Part shown: positions 1-10,187 of the stretch, piece after piece
How positions within the stretch are numbered: the stretch's first letter is position 1
Layout of the letters: each line of letters opens with the position of its first letter
Source of the DNA: Pectobacterium actinidiae
GTDB lineage: Bacteria > Pseudomonadota > Gammaproteobacteria > Enterobacterales > Enterobacteriaceae
Length of the DNA stretch: 64,000 nt
Direction: 5' to 3'
Assembly: GCF_000803315.1 (NCBI RefSeq)
Contig: NZ_JRMH01000002.1
Location: 124,001 to 188,000, forward strand
Notes under the pieces: generated by a model
The model's input: only the letters and a program-made list of their open reading frames with translations
Told to the model about the DNA's origin: nothing
Databases searched by the model: none
Translations under genes and position numbers: made by a program

Positions 1-1578
1 GGACGACTTCAACTGGTTGGGCTGGGTAACGATATCAACCGACTCTCCGGCACCACGTTAGCGAACATGTTATTGATTCAGGAAGTTAAAGCCGGTTTCG
101 ACGCCAATGCCCGTCTGATTCGCAATATTGCCATCAGCACCGACCCTGAGCAAATCAGGCAGGAAAAGCAGTTTGTCGATGAGCAAATCGCCCGCAATAC
201 CGCCAACCTGAAAAAGCTGGGGCAACAGTTGGATACCGAAGGCACCAGCGCGCTGCTGAAACAGTTTCAGGATACTCGTCCGCCCTACCTTGCCGCCTTT
301 CTAAAGGCCATAGCGCTGGTGCAATCCACCGATCCAGAGCAGCGCCTGCAAGGTAACGCCATTATTCTCAATGAGATGCAGCCCGCGCAAAACGCGTTAT
401 TCAAAGTACTGGACGCGATGATGGCCTCACAGCAGCAGGATACCAACGAGATTGTCAGCCACGCACAGCGGAGTGCGCAGTCCGGCAGCGTCATCATGCT
501 GATTCTCGCGCTTGCCGCCGCCGTCATGGCCGCTGTCGTGGCCTGGCTGATTACCCGCACGTTGAAAAACCAACTGGGTGGTGAACCGCTCTACGCCACA
601 CACGTTGCCCGGCAGGTGGCCGATGGCGATCTGGCCGTCGATATTGTCCTAAAGCCGAATGATCACAACAGCCTGTTAGCCACGATGCGTCACATGAGTA
701 ATAACCTGGGTGATATCGTCGAGCAGGTGCGACAGAGTAGCGAAGCCATCGCTTCCGGCTCTAGCCAAATCGCCGCTGGCAGTGAAAACCTGAGCCAGCG
801 TACGGAAGAGCAAGCCGCCAGCTTGCAACAAACCGCCGCCTCAATGGAGCAGATGAGCCAGGCGATTCGTCAGAATGCGCATACCGTGCGTAGCGTCACT
901 CAGCTTGCCAGTCAGGCCAGCGAGACGGCGACGAAGGGCGGTGATGCCATCAGCAACATGGTCATTACGATGAAAGAGATCTCCGCCAGCTCACACAAAA
1001 TCCGCGACATCATCAGCGTCATTGACGGCATTGCTTTCCAGACTAATATTCTGGCGCTGAATGCAGCGGTCGAAGCCGCACGCGCAGGTGAGCAAGGCCG
1101 CGGCTTCGCCGTGGTGGCTGGAGAGGTACGTTCGCTGGCGCAGCGTTCCGCCTCCGCCGCTAAAGAAATCGCGGTACTGATCAACACCAGCGTCGAAAAA
1201 GTCGAGGCGGGGAATCGTCTGGTTGAAGACACCGGCAGCACCATTGATGAGTTGGTGCGTCAGGCGCGCAGCGTGGCAGAGTTAATCAGCGAGATCGGGA
1301 CGACCACGCAGGAGCAGGAATCCGGTATTTCGCAAATTCATGATGCCGTGAATCAGCTTGATCAGGTCACCCATCAGAACGCAACGCTAGTGGAAGAGTC
1401 CGCCAATGCGGCAACCAGCCTGCGCGAACAGTCCTCTCATCTGGTTACGCTCATGAACCATTTCCACCTGCGCGGCACGCCAGCAGCCCATCCAGCGCCG
1501 ATGGCGAAAAAAACCCAGCCGACTCGCTTAGCGCTCGCGCCAGTCAGCAACGCACAGGATAACTGGGAAAAATTCTAG
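1..1578 (+). CDS. Methyl-accepting chemotaxis protein, 5' end outside window
   Basis: Inner-membrane chemoreceptor that passes ligand binding to CheA/CheW. The frame is open from base 1, so the N-terminus and first membrane segment lie upstream of the window. What is visible, counting from the first in-window Met (base 67): a helical periplasmic region, a second membrane segment at about residues 140-165, a HAMP linker, and a methyl-accepting domain. The highly conserved hairpin tip ([20 protein letters not shown]) lies at about residues 320-340. The protein ends in NWEKF, which resembles the NWETF-type pentapeptide that tethers CheR and CheB in high-abundance receptors. The Gln/Glu-rich flanks of the helices are typical methylation regions. 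The ligand cannot be read from the sequence. It converges on the citrate synthase-like gene, with a shared hairpin between them. Confidence 0.93.
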   Translation, partial: GRLQLVGLGNDINRLSGTTLANMLLIQEVKAGFDANARLIRNIAISTDPEQIRQEKQFVDEQIARNTANLKKLGQQLDTEGTSALLKQFQDTRPPYLAAFLKAIALVQSTDPEQRLQGNAIILNEMQPAQNALFKVLDAMMASQQQDTNEIVSHAQRSAQSGSVIMLILALAAAVMAAVVAWLITRTLKNQLGGEPLYATHVARQVADGDLAVDIVLKPNDHNSLLATMRHMSNNLGDIVEQVRQSSEAIASGSSQIAAGSENLSQRTEEQAASLQQTAASMEQMSQAIRQNAHTVRSVTQLASQASETATKGGDAISNMVITMKEISASSHKIRDIISVIDGIAFQTNILALNAAVEAARAGEQGRGFAVVAGEVRSLAQRSASAAKEIAVLINTSVEKVEAGNRLVEDTGSTIDELVRQARSVAELISEIGTTTQEQESGISQIHDAVNQLDQVTHQNATLVEESANAATSLREQSSHLVTLMNHFHLRGTPAAHPAPMAKKTQPTRLALAPVSNAQDNWEKF

Positions 1579-1599
1579 CGCTTATCCTGTGCGCGATCG

Positions 1600-1627
1600 C
1601 CATGATGCCACGGCAGAGGCATCATGG
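1600..1627. terminator. Bidirectional terminator-like hairpin
   Basis: A perfect 10-bp stem (CCATGATGCC / GGCATCATGG) with an 8-nt loop lies between two convergent genes, 22 nt after the chemoreceptor stop and just past the citrate synthase-like stop. There is no strong T-run, so intrinsic termination is likely but not certain. Confidence 0.6.
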
Positions 1628-1638
1628 TGACAACCACA

Positions 1639-2925
1639 TCAGTCTTTCAACGAGGAAACATAATCCCGACGCGGCTGCCCGGTATAAATCTGGCGTGGAC
1701 GGTAGATGCTGATCTCTTCCTGCTTATGCATCTCATCCCAATGCGCAATCCAGCCGATCGTCCTGCCAACGGTGGAGATAACCGTAAACATCGACGGCGG
1801 CAGCCCCATCGCTTTAAGAATGACCGAAGTATAGAAATCGACGCTCGGGTAGAGTTTATTCTCCAGGAAATAGGCATCGGTCATGGCGATATGTTCCAGC
1901 TCCATCGCCACCTGCAACAGGCTGTCTTCCGTGCCAAGCTCATTGAGCACTTCATAACAGGTTTTGCGCAGAATCGCCGCGCGTGGATCGAAATGCTGGT
2001 AGACCGAATTACCGAACCCCATCAGGCGGAATGAATCACAGCGGTCTTTCGCACGTCGTACAAATTCAGGAACGCGATCAACCGTTTTAATCTCTTCCAG
2101 CATGCGCATACAGGCTTCATTCGCGCCACCGTGCAGCGGCCCCCACATCGATGCCAGCCCAGCCGCAATGCAGGCAAACGGGTTCGCACCGGAAGAACCC
2201 GATGCTCTGACCGCCATCGTAGACGGACACTGACCATGGTCGGCATGCAAAATCAGGATGCGGTTCATCGCCCGTTCCAGCACCGGATTCACTTCATATT
2301 TCTCCGCCGGAATCGAAAACAGCATGTGCAGGAAGTTGCCGGTATAGGAAAGTGAATTACGGGGATACACGGACGGCTGTTCGATGGAGTATTTGTAGCA
2401 CATCGCCGCCAGCGTCGGCATTTTCGACAGCAGCCGCACCGCCGCCAGCTCGCGGTGTTCCGCGTTATGGATATCCAGGACATCGTGATAGAACGCGGCC
2501 AGCGCCCCCACCACCGCGCACATCAGCGCCATCGGATGGGAATCGCGACGAAAGCCGCTGAACATACGAGTAATTTGCTCATGAACCAACGTATGGCGAG
2601 TGATGTTGTCGGCAAATTTCGCATACGCTTGCGCCGAAGGCGCTTCGCCATGCAGCAGGATGTAACAGACTTCAGTAAAGTCACACTGCTCGGCAAGTTG
2701 CTCGACGGGGAAGCCACGATGCAGCAGCACGCTATTTACCGCATCAATATAGGTAATCGCCGACTCGCACCCTGCCGTATTGGCAAAACCGGGGTCATAG
2801 CTACACAGCCCATTTTCACCAAGCGGGCGAATATCCACCGCCGTTTTCCCCAGTACGCCGGAGCGCATATCCAGCGTGATATCCGCCTGCCCTTCTGCCG
2901 TCAACGTGGACGTTCTGACTGTCAT
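1639..2925 (-). CDS. Citrate synthase paralogue lacking catalytic His306
   Basis: A type II (hexameric, GltA-like) citrate synthase homologue of 428 aa, close to the 427 aa of E. coli GltA, which condenses acetyl-CoA with oxaloacetate. I placed the start at [12 protein letters not shown], dropping 28 upstream in-frame residues with no family resemblance. The [11 protein letters not shown] segment with its catalytic His (residue 265) is present, and so is Asp363 in YPSVDFY. However, the GFGHRVY segment reads GFGNSVY, so residue 306, the second catalytic His of E. coli GltA, is Asn. The usual HADHEQNAS reads HADHGQCPS. It stands alone, away from any sdh/suc genes. It could be a low-activity or altered-specificity synthase, or a regulatory or degenerating paralogue. 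Homology is certain; activity is doubtful. Confidence 0.88.
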   Translation of the reverse strand: MTVRTSTLTAEGQADITLDMRSGVLGKTAVDIRPLGENGLCSYDPGFANTAGCESAITYIDAVNSVLLHRGFPVEQLAEQCDFTEVCYILLHGEAPSAQAYAKFADNITRHTLVHEQITRMFSGFRRDSHPMALMCAVVGALAAFYHDVLDIHNAEHRELAAVRLLSKMPTLAAMCYKYSIEQPSVYPRNSLSYTGNFLHMLFSIPAEKYEVNPVLERAMNRILILHADHGQCPSTMAVRASGSSGANPFACIAAGLASMWGPLHGGANEACMRMLEEIKTVDRVPEFVRRAKDRCDSFRLMGFGNSVYQHFDPRAAILRKTCYEVLNELGTEDSLLQVAMELEHIAMTDAYFLENKLYPSVDFYTSVILKAMGLPPSMFTVISTVGRTIGWIAHWDEMHKQEEISIYRPRQIYTGQPRRDYVSSLKD

Positions 2926-3240
2926 GAACCGTTCTCCTGCCCAAATAATGATATTGTTCCCGTCCGCTTTCACGGGCTTTCTGGATAGGTCACCCCATGC
3001 GGCACTCAATGTAAAGCACGACTCAATTTACAACGACATAAAGCCAACCTATGTCATACGCTAAAATCGTGAGTGGGTTGCAAGAATCTGACGGAATATT
3101 GATGTAGGTAAATTTTGTTGCACTGAACAACGCGAGATCATCCGCGTTTTCCAGACGGCAGCGGCTGGCATTTTGCACGCTCAATCCGTATAACTGTCCC
3201 CACTTATTTAATTCACTTGATGACGATTGATATCAGACCC
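2926..3240. promoter_or_regulatory. Divergent promoter region, citrate synthase paralogue / tex
   Basis: A 315-bp gap between two divergently transcribed genes, so it must hold both promoters. It contains a loose dyad GTAAA...TTTAC around 3011-3032. I found no operator I can name and no small gene. Confidence 0.4.
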
Positions 3241-5571
3241 ATGAATGATTCATTAAGCCACATCATCGCCAGCGAATTGCAGGCGCGTACGGAGCAGGTA
3301 GACGCGGCAGTCCGCCTGCTGGACGAAGGAAACACCGTCCCTTTTATCGCCCGTTACCGTAAAGAAGTGACCGGCGGGCTGGATGACACCCAACTACGCC
3401 AGCTCGAAACGCGACTCGGTTACCTGCGTGAACTCGAAGACCGACGCCAGACTATTCTGAAATCCATCGACGATCAGGGAAAATTAACCGCACAGCTCGC
3501 TACCGCCATAAAAGGCACGCTGAGCAAAACCGAGCTGGAAGACCTCTACCTGCCGTACAAACCTAAACGCCGCACGCGCGGGCAAATCGCGATCGAAGCC
3601 GGTCTGGAACCGCTGGCCGACAGCCTGTGGCAAGACCCGAGCCAGGAGCCGGAGCTGACGGCACAGGCTTATGTCGATGCCGAGAAAGGCGTAGCGGACG
3701 TGAAAGCCGCACTGGACGGCGCACGTTACATCCTGATGGAGCGTTTTGCCGAAGACGCCACGCTGCTGGCAAAAGTGCGTCACTATCTGTGGAAAAATGC
3801 CCATCTGGTTTCCCGCGTCGTAGAAGGGAAAGAGGAAGAAGGCGCGAAGTTCCGTGACTATTTTGATCACCACGAGCCGATTGCTCAGGTGCCGTCACAC
3901 CGTGCGCTGGCGATGTTCCGTGGCCGTAACGAAGGCGTGCTGCAACTGGCGTTGAACGCCGATCCGCAGCATGAAGAAGCGCCGCGTGAGAGCTACTGCG
4001 AGCAGATTATTATCGACCACCTGAATCTGCGTTTAGGGAATGCCGCAGCAGACAGTTGGCGACGCGCCGTGATTAACTGGACGTGGCGCATTAAAGTGCT
4101 GCTGCACCTTGAAACTGAACTGATGGGCAGCGTGCGTGAAAAGGCCGAAGACGAAGCAATCAACGTCTTCGCCCGCAACATGCACGACCTGCTGATGGCC
4201 GCTCCAGCCGGCATGCGCGCCACGATGGGTCTCGATCCTGGCCTGCGTACTGGCGTAAAAGTTGCGGTAGTGGATGCCACCGGCAAGCTGGTCGCGACCG
4301 ACACGATTTATCCGCATACCGGTCAGGCGGCCAAATCAGCACCAATCATCGCCGCGCTGTGCCTCAAGCATCAGGTGGAACTGGTGGCGATTGGCAACGG
4401 CACCGCCTCCCGTGAAACCGAGCGCTTCTTCCTCGACACGCAGAAGCAGTTCCCGGATATCAAAGCACAGAAAGTGATCGTCAGCGAAGCGGGCGCATCG
4501 GTGTACTCCGCGTCCGAGCTGGCCGCGCTGGAATTCCCCGATCTGGATGTCTCGCTGCGCGGGGCGGTGTCTATCGCCCGTCGTTTGCAGGATCCGCTGG
4601 CGGAACTGGTGAAGATCGATCCGAAATCCATCGGCGTGGGTCAGTATCAGCATGACGTAAGCCAAAGCCTGCTGGCGAAGAAGCTGGATGCGGTGGTTGA
4701 AGACTGTGTAAACGCCGTCGGCGTTGACCTGAACACCGCGTCCGTGGCGCTGTTAACACGTGTCGCCGGGCTAACGCGCATGATGGCGCAAAATATTGTG
4801 GCCTGGCGTGATGAGAATGGCCGTTTCCATAACCGCGAACAGTTGCTGAAAGTCAGCCGTCTGGGGCCAAAAGCCTTTGAACAGTGTGCGGGCTTCCTGC
4901 GCATCAACCACGGTGATAACCCGCTGGATGCCTCCACCGTTCACCCGGAAGCGTATCCGATTGTGGAGCGTATTCTGGCCGCGACTGAACAGGCGTTGCA
5001 GGAATTGATGGGGAATCCCAACGCGCTGCGTAACCTGAAACCGGCAGATTTCACCGACGAGCGTTTCGGCGTACCGACGGTGACCGACATCATCAAAGAG
5101 CTGGAAAAACCGGGTCGCGATCCACGCCCTGAGTTCAAAACCGCCAGCTTCGCCGACGGCGTGGAAACCTTAAACGATCTGCTGCCGGGCATGATTCTGG
5201 AAGGCGCAGTCACTAACGTCACCAACTTTGGCGCATTTGTGGATATCGGCGTCCATCAGGACGGTTTGGTACACATTTCGTCACTGGCCGATCATTTCGT
5301 CGACGATCCGCACAAGGTCGTGAAAGCGGGCGATATCGTCAAAGTGAAAGTGATGGAAGTGGATCTGCAACGTAAGCGTATCGCCCTGACCATGCGCCTT
5401 GATGAACAGCCGGGCGACACGGCATCACGTCGTGGCGGTGGCAATGCACGTGGCGATAGCAATTCATCACGTCAGCCAGCCGGTAAATCACGTCCTCGTC
5501 CCGCTAGCGCGCCTGTCGCAGGCAATAGCGCGATGGGCGATGCGCTGGCTGCCGCCTTTAAAAAGCGTTAA
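3241..5571 (+). CDS. tex: Transcription accessory protein Tex (RNA-binding, S1 domain)
   Basis: Cytoplasmic nucleic-acid-binding protein of the Tex/Spt6 family, linked to transcription and stress fitness. The ATG at 3241 ([14 protein letters not shown]) is preferred over the upstream in-frame start at 3217. At 776 aa it is the usual length. Domain order: helical N-terminal Tex region (about 1-200), helical linker, YqgF/RuvC-like domain ([19 protein letters not shown], about residue 330), tandem helix-hairpin-helix segment ([20 protein letters not shown], about 505-525), and a C-terminal S1 domain ([26 protein letters not shown], about 650-725). It ends in a basic Arg/Gly/Ser-rich tail. It is monocistronic, followed by an intergenic repeat and a hairpin. 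Confidence 0.97.
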   Translation: MNDSLSHIIASELQARTEQVDAAVRLLDEGNTVPFIARYRKEVTGGLDDTQLRQLETRLGYLRELEDRRQTILKSIDDQGKLTAQLATAIKGTLSKTELEDLYLPYKPKRRTRGQIAIEAGLEPLADSLWQDPSQEPELTAQAYVDAEKGVADVKAALDGARYILMERFAEDATLLAKVRHYLWKNAHLVSRVVEGKEEEGAKFRDYFDHHEPIAQVPSHRALAMFRGRNEGVLQLALNADPQHEEAPRESYCEQIIIDHLNLRLGNAAADSWRRAVINWTWRIKVLLHLETELMGSVREKAEDEAINVFARNMHDLLMAAPAGMRATMGLDPGLRTGVKVAVVDATGKLVATDTIYPHTGQAAKSAPIIAALCLKHQVELVAIGNGTASRETERFFLDTQKQFPDIKAQKVIVSEAGASVYSASELAALEFPDLDVSLRGAVSIARRLQDPLAELVKIDPKSIGVGQYQHDVSQSLLAKKLDAVVEDCVNAVGVDLNTASVALLTRVAGLTRMMAQNIVAWRDENGRFHNREQLLKVSRLGPKAFEQCAGFLRINHGDNPLDASTVHPEAYPIVERILAATEQALQELMGNPNALRNLKPADFTDERFGVPTVTDIIKELEKPGRDPRPEFKTASFADGVETLNDLLPGMILEGAVTNVTNFGAFVDIGVHQDGLVHISSLADHFVDDPHKVVKAGDIVKVKVMEVDLQRKRIALTMRLDEQPGDTASRRGGGNARGDSNSSRQPAGKSRPRPASAPVAGNSAMGDALAAAFKKR

Positions 5572-5580
5572 TCATCTAAT

Positions 5581-5667
5581 GCCGATCGTTTAAGCATCGA
5601 GATACACGGGGCGACCACAGGGGTGAGGCATCCCTGTGGGAACCTACCCTTGTGTTTCCCTAATAAC
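5581..5667 (+). repeat. Intergenic palindromic repeat, copy A
   Basis: About 87 bp found again, inverted, at 29911-29998 (near identical) and, more diverged, at 45971-46052. It begins CCGATCGTTTAAG and ends GTGTTTCCCTAATAAC. Inside are nested inverted repeats: CCACAGGG / CCCTGTGG with a loop of 9, and an outer ACACGGGG / CCCTTGTGT. It starts 10 bp after the tex stop. It does not match the REP or ERIC consensus I know. It may be a non-autonomous mobile repeat or an RNA-level structural element. Confidence 0.85.
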
Positions 5668-5713
5668 AGGCTTCAGTGACCAGTATTAGCTCATCACCAT
5701 TCTATTATTATTT

Positions 5714-5753
5714 AAAAGATGCCTGACCTTGTGAAAATAAGATCAGGCATCTT
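5714..5753 (+). terminator. Terminator-like hairpin after tex
   Basis: A 12-bp inverted repeat AAAGATGCCTGA / TCAGGCATCTTT with a 16-nt loop, downstream of tex and repeat copy A. The stem is A-rich at 5' and T-rich at 3', the pattern of an intrinsic terminator that could work on either strand. Confidence 0.65.
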
Positions 5754-5879
5754 TCCTGCCAAAATATCGCCATTCTGTTTCCCTAATAAAACTACGTTTC
5801 ATTTATATTGAAATATTCAACCCTTTCGAGATCGTTTTGTGATCTGTATCTAGGTAAATAAATTACCGTTGCGTTATTA

Positions 5880-5919
5880 TTGTTCTATATAGGAAACCAT
5901 AGTTTTATATATAGAACAA
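5880..5919. promoter_or_regulatory. Candidate operator of the IclR-type regulator
   Basis: A perfect 11-bp inverted repeat TTGTTCTATAT / ATATAGAACAA with an 18-bp spacer ends 2 bp before the regulator's ATG. IclR-family proteins bind palindromes over their own promoters, so this is a natural autoregulatory site. That role is inferred from position only. Confidence 0.45.
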
Positions 5920-5921
5920 AA

Positions 5922-6710
5922 ATGAATATATTCCAACAGCTCGAACACAGTAAAGCGCCAGCAGCCGTCCGTTTAGTGATGATTATTGACTACATCGCCA
6001 AACATGACGAAGCCAGCTTCACTGAGATTTGTACTGATTTATCTATCCCTAAAAGCAGCGTACATCATCTACTGGAAGTACTGGTGGTTACGCAATTATT
6101 ACGTCAGCGTGCTGACGGCCGTTATGTTTTGGGGTTAAGACTGTTTGAGCTTGGCGGCTTGGTAATAAAGAATATTGATCTGCGTAAAGACACAATTAAC
6201 TTTATGCATGAATTGGTCAAAGAGACGGAGTTGACCTGCCATCTGGGTATTATGGACGGCGACAATGGTTTCTTCCTGAGTAAAGTGGAATCACCCAAGG
6301 CCATCGTAAAAACATCCTGGGAAGGTAAGAAAATTGTATTTAACCGTATGTCTCTGGGAAAAGTGCTATTGGCCTGGCTACCACAGGAAAGAATTGACTC
6401 ACTCATTGCCGATTGCACCTTCGAATATTTGACACCCCGGACGATTACCAACAAAGACGATTTTCTACAACACCTGAAAATCGTCAAGGAACAGGGCTGG
6501 GCCATAGACGATGGCGAAGATATAGAAGAAATCTGCTGCATGGCCGCGCCGATCTTTAATCAAAACGGTGAAGTCATCGCCGCTATCGGCGTTAACGGTA
6601 TGCAGTCGCAATATGCTAATGGAAAAAAAGAAAAGCATCTGGCAAGCCTGATTAAAACCAGCAAAGCGATTACCGCGCATATTAACAGTAGGAATACTGA
6701 TATTCGATAA
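5922..6710 (+). CDS. IclR-family regulator next to kdgT-kduI
   Basis: A 262-aa regulator with an N-terminal winged helix-turn-helix (about residues 10-70, SFTEICTDLSIPKSSVHHLL) and a C-terminal IclR effector domain (about 80-255). This is not the classical KdgR of soft-rot bacteria, whose N-terminus is different. It is a second IclR protein encoded just upstream of the keto-deoxygluconate uptake genes, and a KDG-like ligand is inferred from that. The ATG at 5922 (MNIFQQLEHSKAP) gives the family-like start, but no clear Shine-Dalgarno sequence precedes it. A TTG at 5880 would add 14 residues that run through the palindrome. Confidence 0.85.
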   Translation: MNIFQQLEHSKAPAAVRLVMIIDYIAKHDEASFTEICTDLSIPKSSVHHLLEVLVVTQLLRQRADGRYVLGLRLFELGGLVIKNIDLRKDTINFMHELVKETELTCHLGIMDGDNGFFLSKVESPKAIVKTSWEGKKIVFNRMSLGKVLLAWLPQERIDSLIADCTFEYLTPRTITNKDDFLQHLKIVKEQGWAIDDGEDIEEICCMAAPIFNQNGEVIAAIGVNGMQSQYANGKKEKHLASLIKTSKAITAHINSRNTDIR

Positions 6711-7050
6711 TATATTCCACGAAAATAACCAGAGTAAATGTTAACTTGTGAATAAAGTCATGGGCAAATCAGCGTGACGGATATATCACGGCATAATGAC
6801 CTGTAAATGCTAATCCAGCATGACGGGAAGGCCACCTATAACCAAAAATAGGGGAATGGCCATAAATATCAAAAAAAGAATACTATTTATTATCAATTTT
6901 ATAATGGGGACAACCATCTTCACTCGTTAATGAAATCGAATAACAACACTTCGGTGTTTTATTCCCCCTATTTATTACTTTATACAAATAACCCATCTGC
7001 TTTCACTGAAAGCGGGCTGAATATCTTTTTATTTTTAAATGAGGTCTGTT
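6711..7050 (+). promoter_or_regulatory. Intergenic region upstream of kdgT
   Basis: A 340-bp AT-rich gap between the IclR gene and kdgT. It holds a short dyad CGTGA/TCACG (6773-6790), a bulged hairpin GGCCACCTAT...ATAGG..TGGCC (6830-6861), and a small UUCG-loop hairpin AACAC-TTCG-GTGTT followed by TTATT (about 6945-6962). The last may be a weak terminator or attenuator ahead of kdgT. I saw no clear TGAAA-N6-TTTCA KdgR box. The ribosome-binding site GAGG lies at about 7041. Confidence 0.4.
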
Positions 7051-8007
7051 ATGAAAATCAAACAAGCTATTGATAAAATCCCAGGGGGATTAATGCTGGT
7101 ACCGCTCTTTTTGGGCGCGTTATGTAATACCTTTACGCCAGGGGCCGGAAAATATCTAGGCTCTTTCAGTAATGGCCTGATTACCGGCACAATCCCGATT
7201 CTGGCGGTATGGTTTTTCTGCATGGGTGCCTCCATTGAATTTAAAGCAACGGGAACGATGCTGAGAAAATCAGGCGTTCTGGTGGTCACCAAAATCGCCA
7301 CCGCCTGGGTTGTGGCGCTGATCGCGGGCACATTCTTGCCGGGAGACGGCATCCAAAACGGTATGCTGGCTGGGATCTCCGTGCTGGCGCTGGTCGCAGC
7401 AATGGACATGACTAACGGTGGTTTATACGCTGCATTGATGAACCAATACGGTTCGAAAGAAGAAGCGGGCGCCTTCGTCTTGATGTCGCTGGAATCCGGC
7501 CCGTTGATGACCATGGTGATTCTGGGTGCCAGCGGTATCGCCACCTTTGAACCTCAGCTCTTTGTCGGTGCCGTCCTGCCTTTCCTGATTGGTTTTATAC
7601 TGGGTAATCTCGACCCGGATCTGAGAAAACTGTTCGGTAATTCCGTACAAACGCTGATTCCTTTCTTCGCCTTTGCATTGGGCAACACCATTAATCTGGC
7701 AGTAATCCTCCAAACCGGCTTTGCGGGTATCTTCCTCGGCCTGCTGGTGATTGTTGTTACTGGTATCCCATTGATTCTGGCTGATAAATTTATCGGTGGT
7801 GGCAATGGAACCGCAGGCGTGGCCGCATCCAGCAGCGCAGGTGCCGCCGTTGCCACTCCCCTACTCATCGCAAATATGGCTCCAGAATTCGCGCCGGTCG
7901 CTCAACAGGCCACGGCGCTCGTCGCCACCAGCGTGATCGTGACATCAGTATTGGTGCCCATCATTACGGCATTATGGGCAAAACGCTTTTCACCTAAACA
8001 CGCATAA
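7051..8007 (+). CDS. kdgT: 2-keto-3-deoxygluconate permease
   Basis: Inner-membrane proton symporter of the KdgT family, which imports 2-keto-3-deoxygluconate and related products of pectin breakdown. 318 aa from ATG 7051 ([20 protein letters not shown]), chosen because GAGG sits 6 bp upstream; the in-frame ATG at 7039 lacks a site. About ten hydrophobic segments run through the protein, and family-typical stretches include [20 protein letters not shown] and [19 protein letters not shown]. kduI starts 12 bp after the stop, so the two form an operon. Confidence 0.95.
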   Translation: MKIKQAIDKIPGGLMLVPLFLGALCNTFTPGAGKYLGSFSNGLITGTIPILAVWFFCMGASIEFKATGTMLRKSGVLVVTKIATAWVVALIAGTFLPGDGIQNGMLAGISVLALVAAMDMTNGGLYAALMNQYGSKEEAGAFVLMSLESGPLMTMVILGASGIATFEPQLFVGAVLPFLIGFILGNLDPDLRKLFGNSVQTLIPFFAFALGNTINLAVILQTGFAGIFLGLLVIVVTGIPLILADKFIGGGNGTAGVAASSSAGAAVATPLLIANMAPEFAPVAQQATALVATSVIVTSVLVPIITALWAKRFSPKHA

Positions 8008-8019
8008 GAAGGTAACGAA

Positions 8020-8856
8020 ATGGACGTACGACAGAGTGTACACAGTGAACATGCGAAAACGCTTGATACCACCGAGCTGAGAAAGAAATTTCTCATTGAG
8101 CAGATCTTTACGCCAAACCACTACACCATGACTTACAGCCACATCGACCGTATTGTGGTGGGTGGAATCATGCCAGTGGATGGCGAGATAACGTTTGATG
8201 ATGGTATCGGCAAGCAATTTGGCGTGAACTATTTTCTTGAGCGTCGCGAGCTGGGACTTATCAATATCGGCGGCCCGGCAAAAATTGTCATCGACGGTAC
8301 AAGCTACGAGGTTGGCAATGAGGAAGCGCTCTACGTCGGAAAGGGAGCCAAAGCCTTAGCGTTCAGTAGCCTGGACAGCGCCAAGCCAGCGAAACTGTAT
8401 TATAACAGCGCACCAGCACATGCCGTTTTCCCGACACGCATCATAACGCAGGATGACGCGATCAAAGCCCCGTTGGGCGATGTCAAAACCTGCAACAAAC
8501 GGACAATTTGCAAATATCTGGTACCGGAAGTGGTGGAAACCTGCCAGTTGAGTATGGGATTAACGCGTCTGGCGGAAGGCAGTAACTGGAATTCCATGCC
8601 GACACATACCCATGAACGCAGAATGGAAGTGTACTTCTATTTTGACATGGCGGAAGACACCATTATTTTCCACATGATGGGCGAACCGCATGAAACGCGT
8701 CATCTGGTGATGCATAACGAGCAGGCGGTGATCTCCCCTAGCTGGTCGATTCACACTGGCGTCGGCACCAAAAACTATGCCTTTATCTGGGGCATGATCG
8801 GCGAAAATCTGACGTTTGACGATATGGATCATATCGCGATGTTGGACTTACGCTAA
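8020..8856 (+). CDS. kduI: 5-keto-4-deoxyuronate isomerase
   Basis: Cytoplasmic zinc enzyme of pectin catabolism that converts 5-keto-4-deoxyuronate to 3-deoxy-D-glycero-2,5-hexodiulosonate. 278 aa, exactly the length of the E. coli enzyme. It has a double-cupin fold, and the zinc-binding region is visible as [17 protein letters not shown] (about residue 195). AAGGT precedes the ATG. It is co-transcribed with kdgT: the permease brings in pathway intermediates and KduI acts one or two steps upstream of KDG. A strong terminator follows. Confidence 0.97.
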   Translation: MDVRQSVHSEHAKTLDTTELRKKFLIEQIFTPNHYTMTYSHIDRIVVGGIMPVDGEITFDDGIGKQFGVNYFLERRELGLINIGGPAKIVIDGTSYEVGNEEALYVGKGAKALAFSSLDSAKPAKLYYNSAPAHAVFPTRIITQDDAIKAPLGDVKTCNKRTICKYLVPEVVETCQLSMGLTRLAEGSNWNSMPTHTHERRMEVYFYFDMAEDTIIFHMMGEPHETRHLVMHNEQAVISPSWSIHTGVGTKNYAFIWGMIGENLTFDDMDHIAMLDLR

Positions 8857-8892
8857 TCCCCTCTCTGACGTTACGCCGATAGCGTTAGATGC

Positions 8893-8926
8893 AACAGGGT
8901 GAACCACGTTCACCCTGTTTCTTTAT
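8893..8926 (+). terminator. Intrinsic terminator of kdgT-kduI
   Basis: A perfect 12-bp stem AACAGGGTGAAC / GTTCACCCTGTT with a 3-nt loop (CAC), followed by TCTTTAT. It lies 36 bp after the kduI stop. Confidence 0.9.
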
Positions 8927-9115
8927 GTCGTGCCAGTCACACACTTTTGCTGCCAACGCGCTCACTATCATGGTGCAATTTAGCCGCCAACGCCCCCACA
9001 CCGTGCACCACATCACAGGCTATTCGCAATTAATTAGCTGGCTAACAGACAAATAAACATTGGTATAGAAGTTGCTTTGTTCTTGCTTTCCCATTACAAA
9101 AACAAGGACCTGCCA

Positions 9116-10165
9116 ATGCAACTCTCATCCATCGCCCGCACCATCACTGCCGCTTGCCTGATGCTGTCATCTCATGCACTGTTGGCCGATGACGCCAAAC
9201 CTGGCGTCACGATATACGCAACCGGCGGCACCATCGCCGGAAAGGCAGAATCCAATACGGCGACGACAGGCTATCAGGCAGGTGCAATTGGCATTCAGGA
9301 GCTATTGAACGCCGTACCGGCTATCGGCGATGTCGCGACGGTGACGGGCGAGCAAATCGCTAACACCGCCAGTGGGAATATCGATCAAGCCATTTTGTTG
9401 AAGCTATCTAAAGCGATTAACAAACAGCTAGGCGATACAAATACACATGGCGTCGTCATTACTCACGGCACTGATACGCTGGAAGAGACCGCGTTCTTTT
9501 TGGATCTGACGGTAAAAAGCGAAAAGCCCGTCGTTATCGTCGGCGCAATGCGTCCCGCCACCGCCATCAGTGCTGACGGTTCGATGAACCTGCTGGAAGC
9601 CGTTACGCTGGCAACCAGCAAGAACGCAGAAAAACGCGGTGCAATGGTGCTGCTGAACGATCGTATCGGCTCCGCCTTCTACACGACCAAAACCAATGCC
9701 ACGTCGTTGGATACTTTCAAAGCCAATGAACAGGGCTATCTGGGGGCATTCTACGGCGGCGTTCCGCGCTTCTTTTACCAGCCAGCCGCCCCCGAAAACA
9801 AACCGTTCTTTGACGTAAGCAGTAAGGAGACGCTGGCGAAGGTCGACATTCTCTATGGCTATCAGGATCAAGACAGTGGTCTGCTGAATGCCGCGATTGA
9901 ACAGGGTGCAAAAGGTATCATTATCGCCGGTAGCGGTAACGGCTCTACGCCAACACGAATCAAAGAAGACATCAAGAAAGCGGTCGCTAAAGGCATCCCG
10001 GTAGTGATCAGCACACGCACTGGCAACGGCTATGTAACCGATAAGAAGAAAGATGGCGCTATCGGCAGCGGATTCTACAACCCGCAGAAAGCACGCATTC
10101 TGCTTTCGCTGGCGTTATCTAACGGCGACGACATCGAGAAAATCCGCACCTATTTCGAGCAGTAA
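9116..10165 (+). CDS. ansB: Periplasmic L-asparaginase II
   Basis: Hydrolyses L-asparagine (and some glutamine) to aspartate and ammonia in the periplasm. The ATG at 9116 (MQLSSIARTITAACL) has AAGGA upstream and starts a clear Sec signal peptide ending near HALLADD. 349 aa. Active-site blocks are present: YATGGTIAGK (first catalytic Thr), ITHGTDTLEETAFFL (second Thr-Asp pair) and the VGAMRPATAISADG segment. The family is the type II asparaginase known from Erwinia/Pectobacterium. It is monocistronic with a hairpin after it. The gap upstream (8927-9115) must hold the promoter. A CRP-like half site (TCACA, near 9022) is visible but not convincing. Confidence 0.95.
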   Translation: MQLSSIARTITAACLMLSSHALLADDAKPGVTIYATGGTIAGKAESNTATTGYQAGAIGIQELLNAVPAIGDVATVTGEQIANTASGNIDQAILLKLSKAINKQLGDTNTHGVVITHGTDTLEETAFFLDLTVKSEKPVVIVGAMRPATAISADGSMNLLEAVTLATSKNAEKRGAMVLLNDRIGSAFYTTKTNATSLDTFKANEQGYLGAFYGGVPRFFYQPAAPENKPFFDVSSKETLAKVDILYGYQDQDSGLLNAAIEQGAKGIIIAGSGNGSTPTRIKEDIKKAVAKGIPVVISTRTGNGYVTDKKKDGAIGSGFYNPQKARILLSLALSNGDDIEKIRTYFEQ

Positions 10166-10187
10166 TCGCAGGGTAAACCGTCATAGT

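Noticed and set aside
5796..5813. TTTCA...TGAAA dyad considered as a KdgR box
   Set aside because: KdgR boxes read TGAAA...TTTCA, the opposite order; spacing also differs.
5922..6710. Considered naming the IclR-type gene kdgR
   Set aside because: Its N-terminus and helix-turn-helix differ from the KdgR I remember from soft-rot bacteria; only the family and location match.
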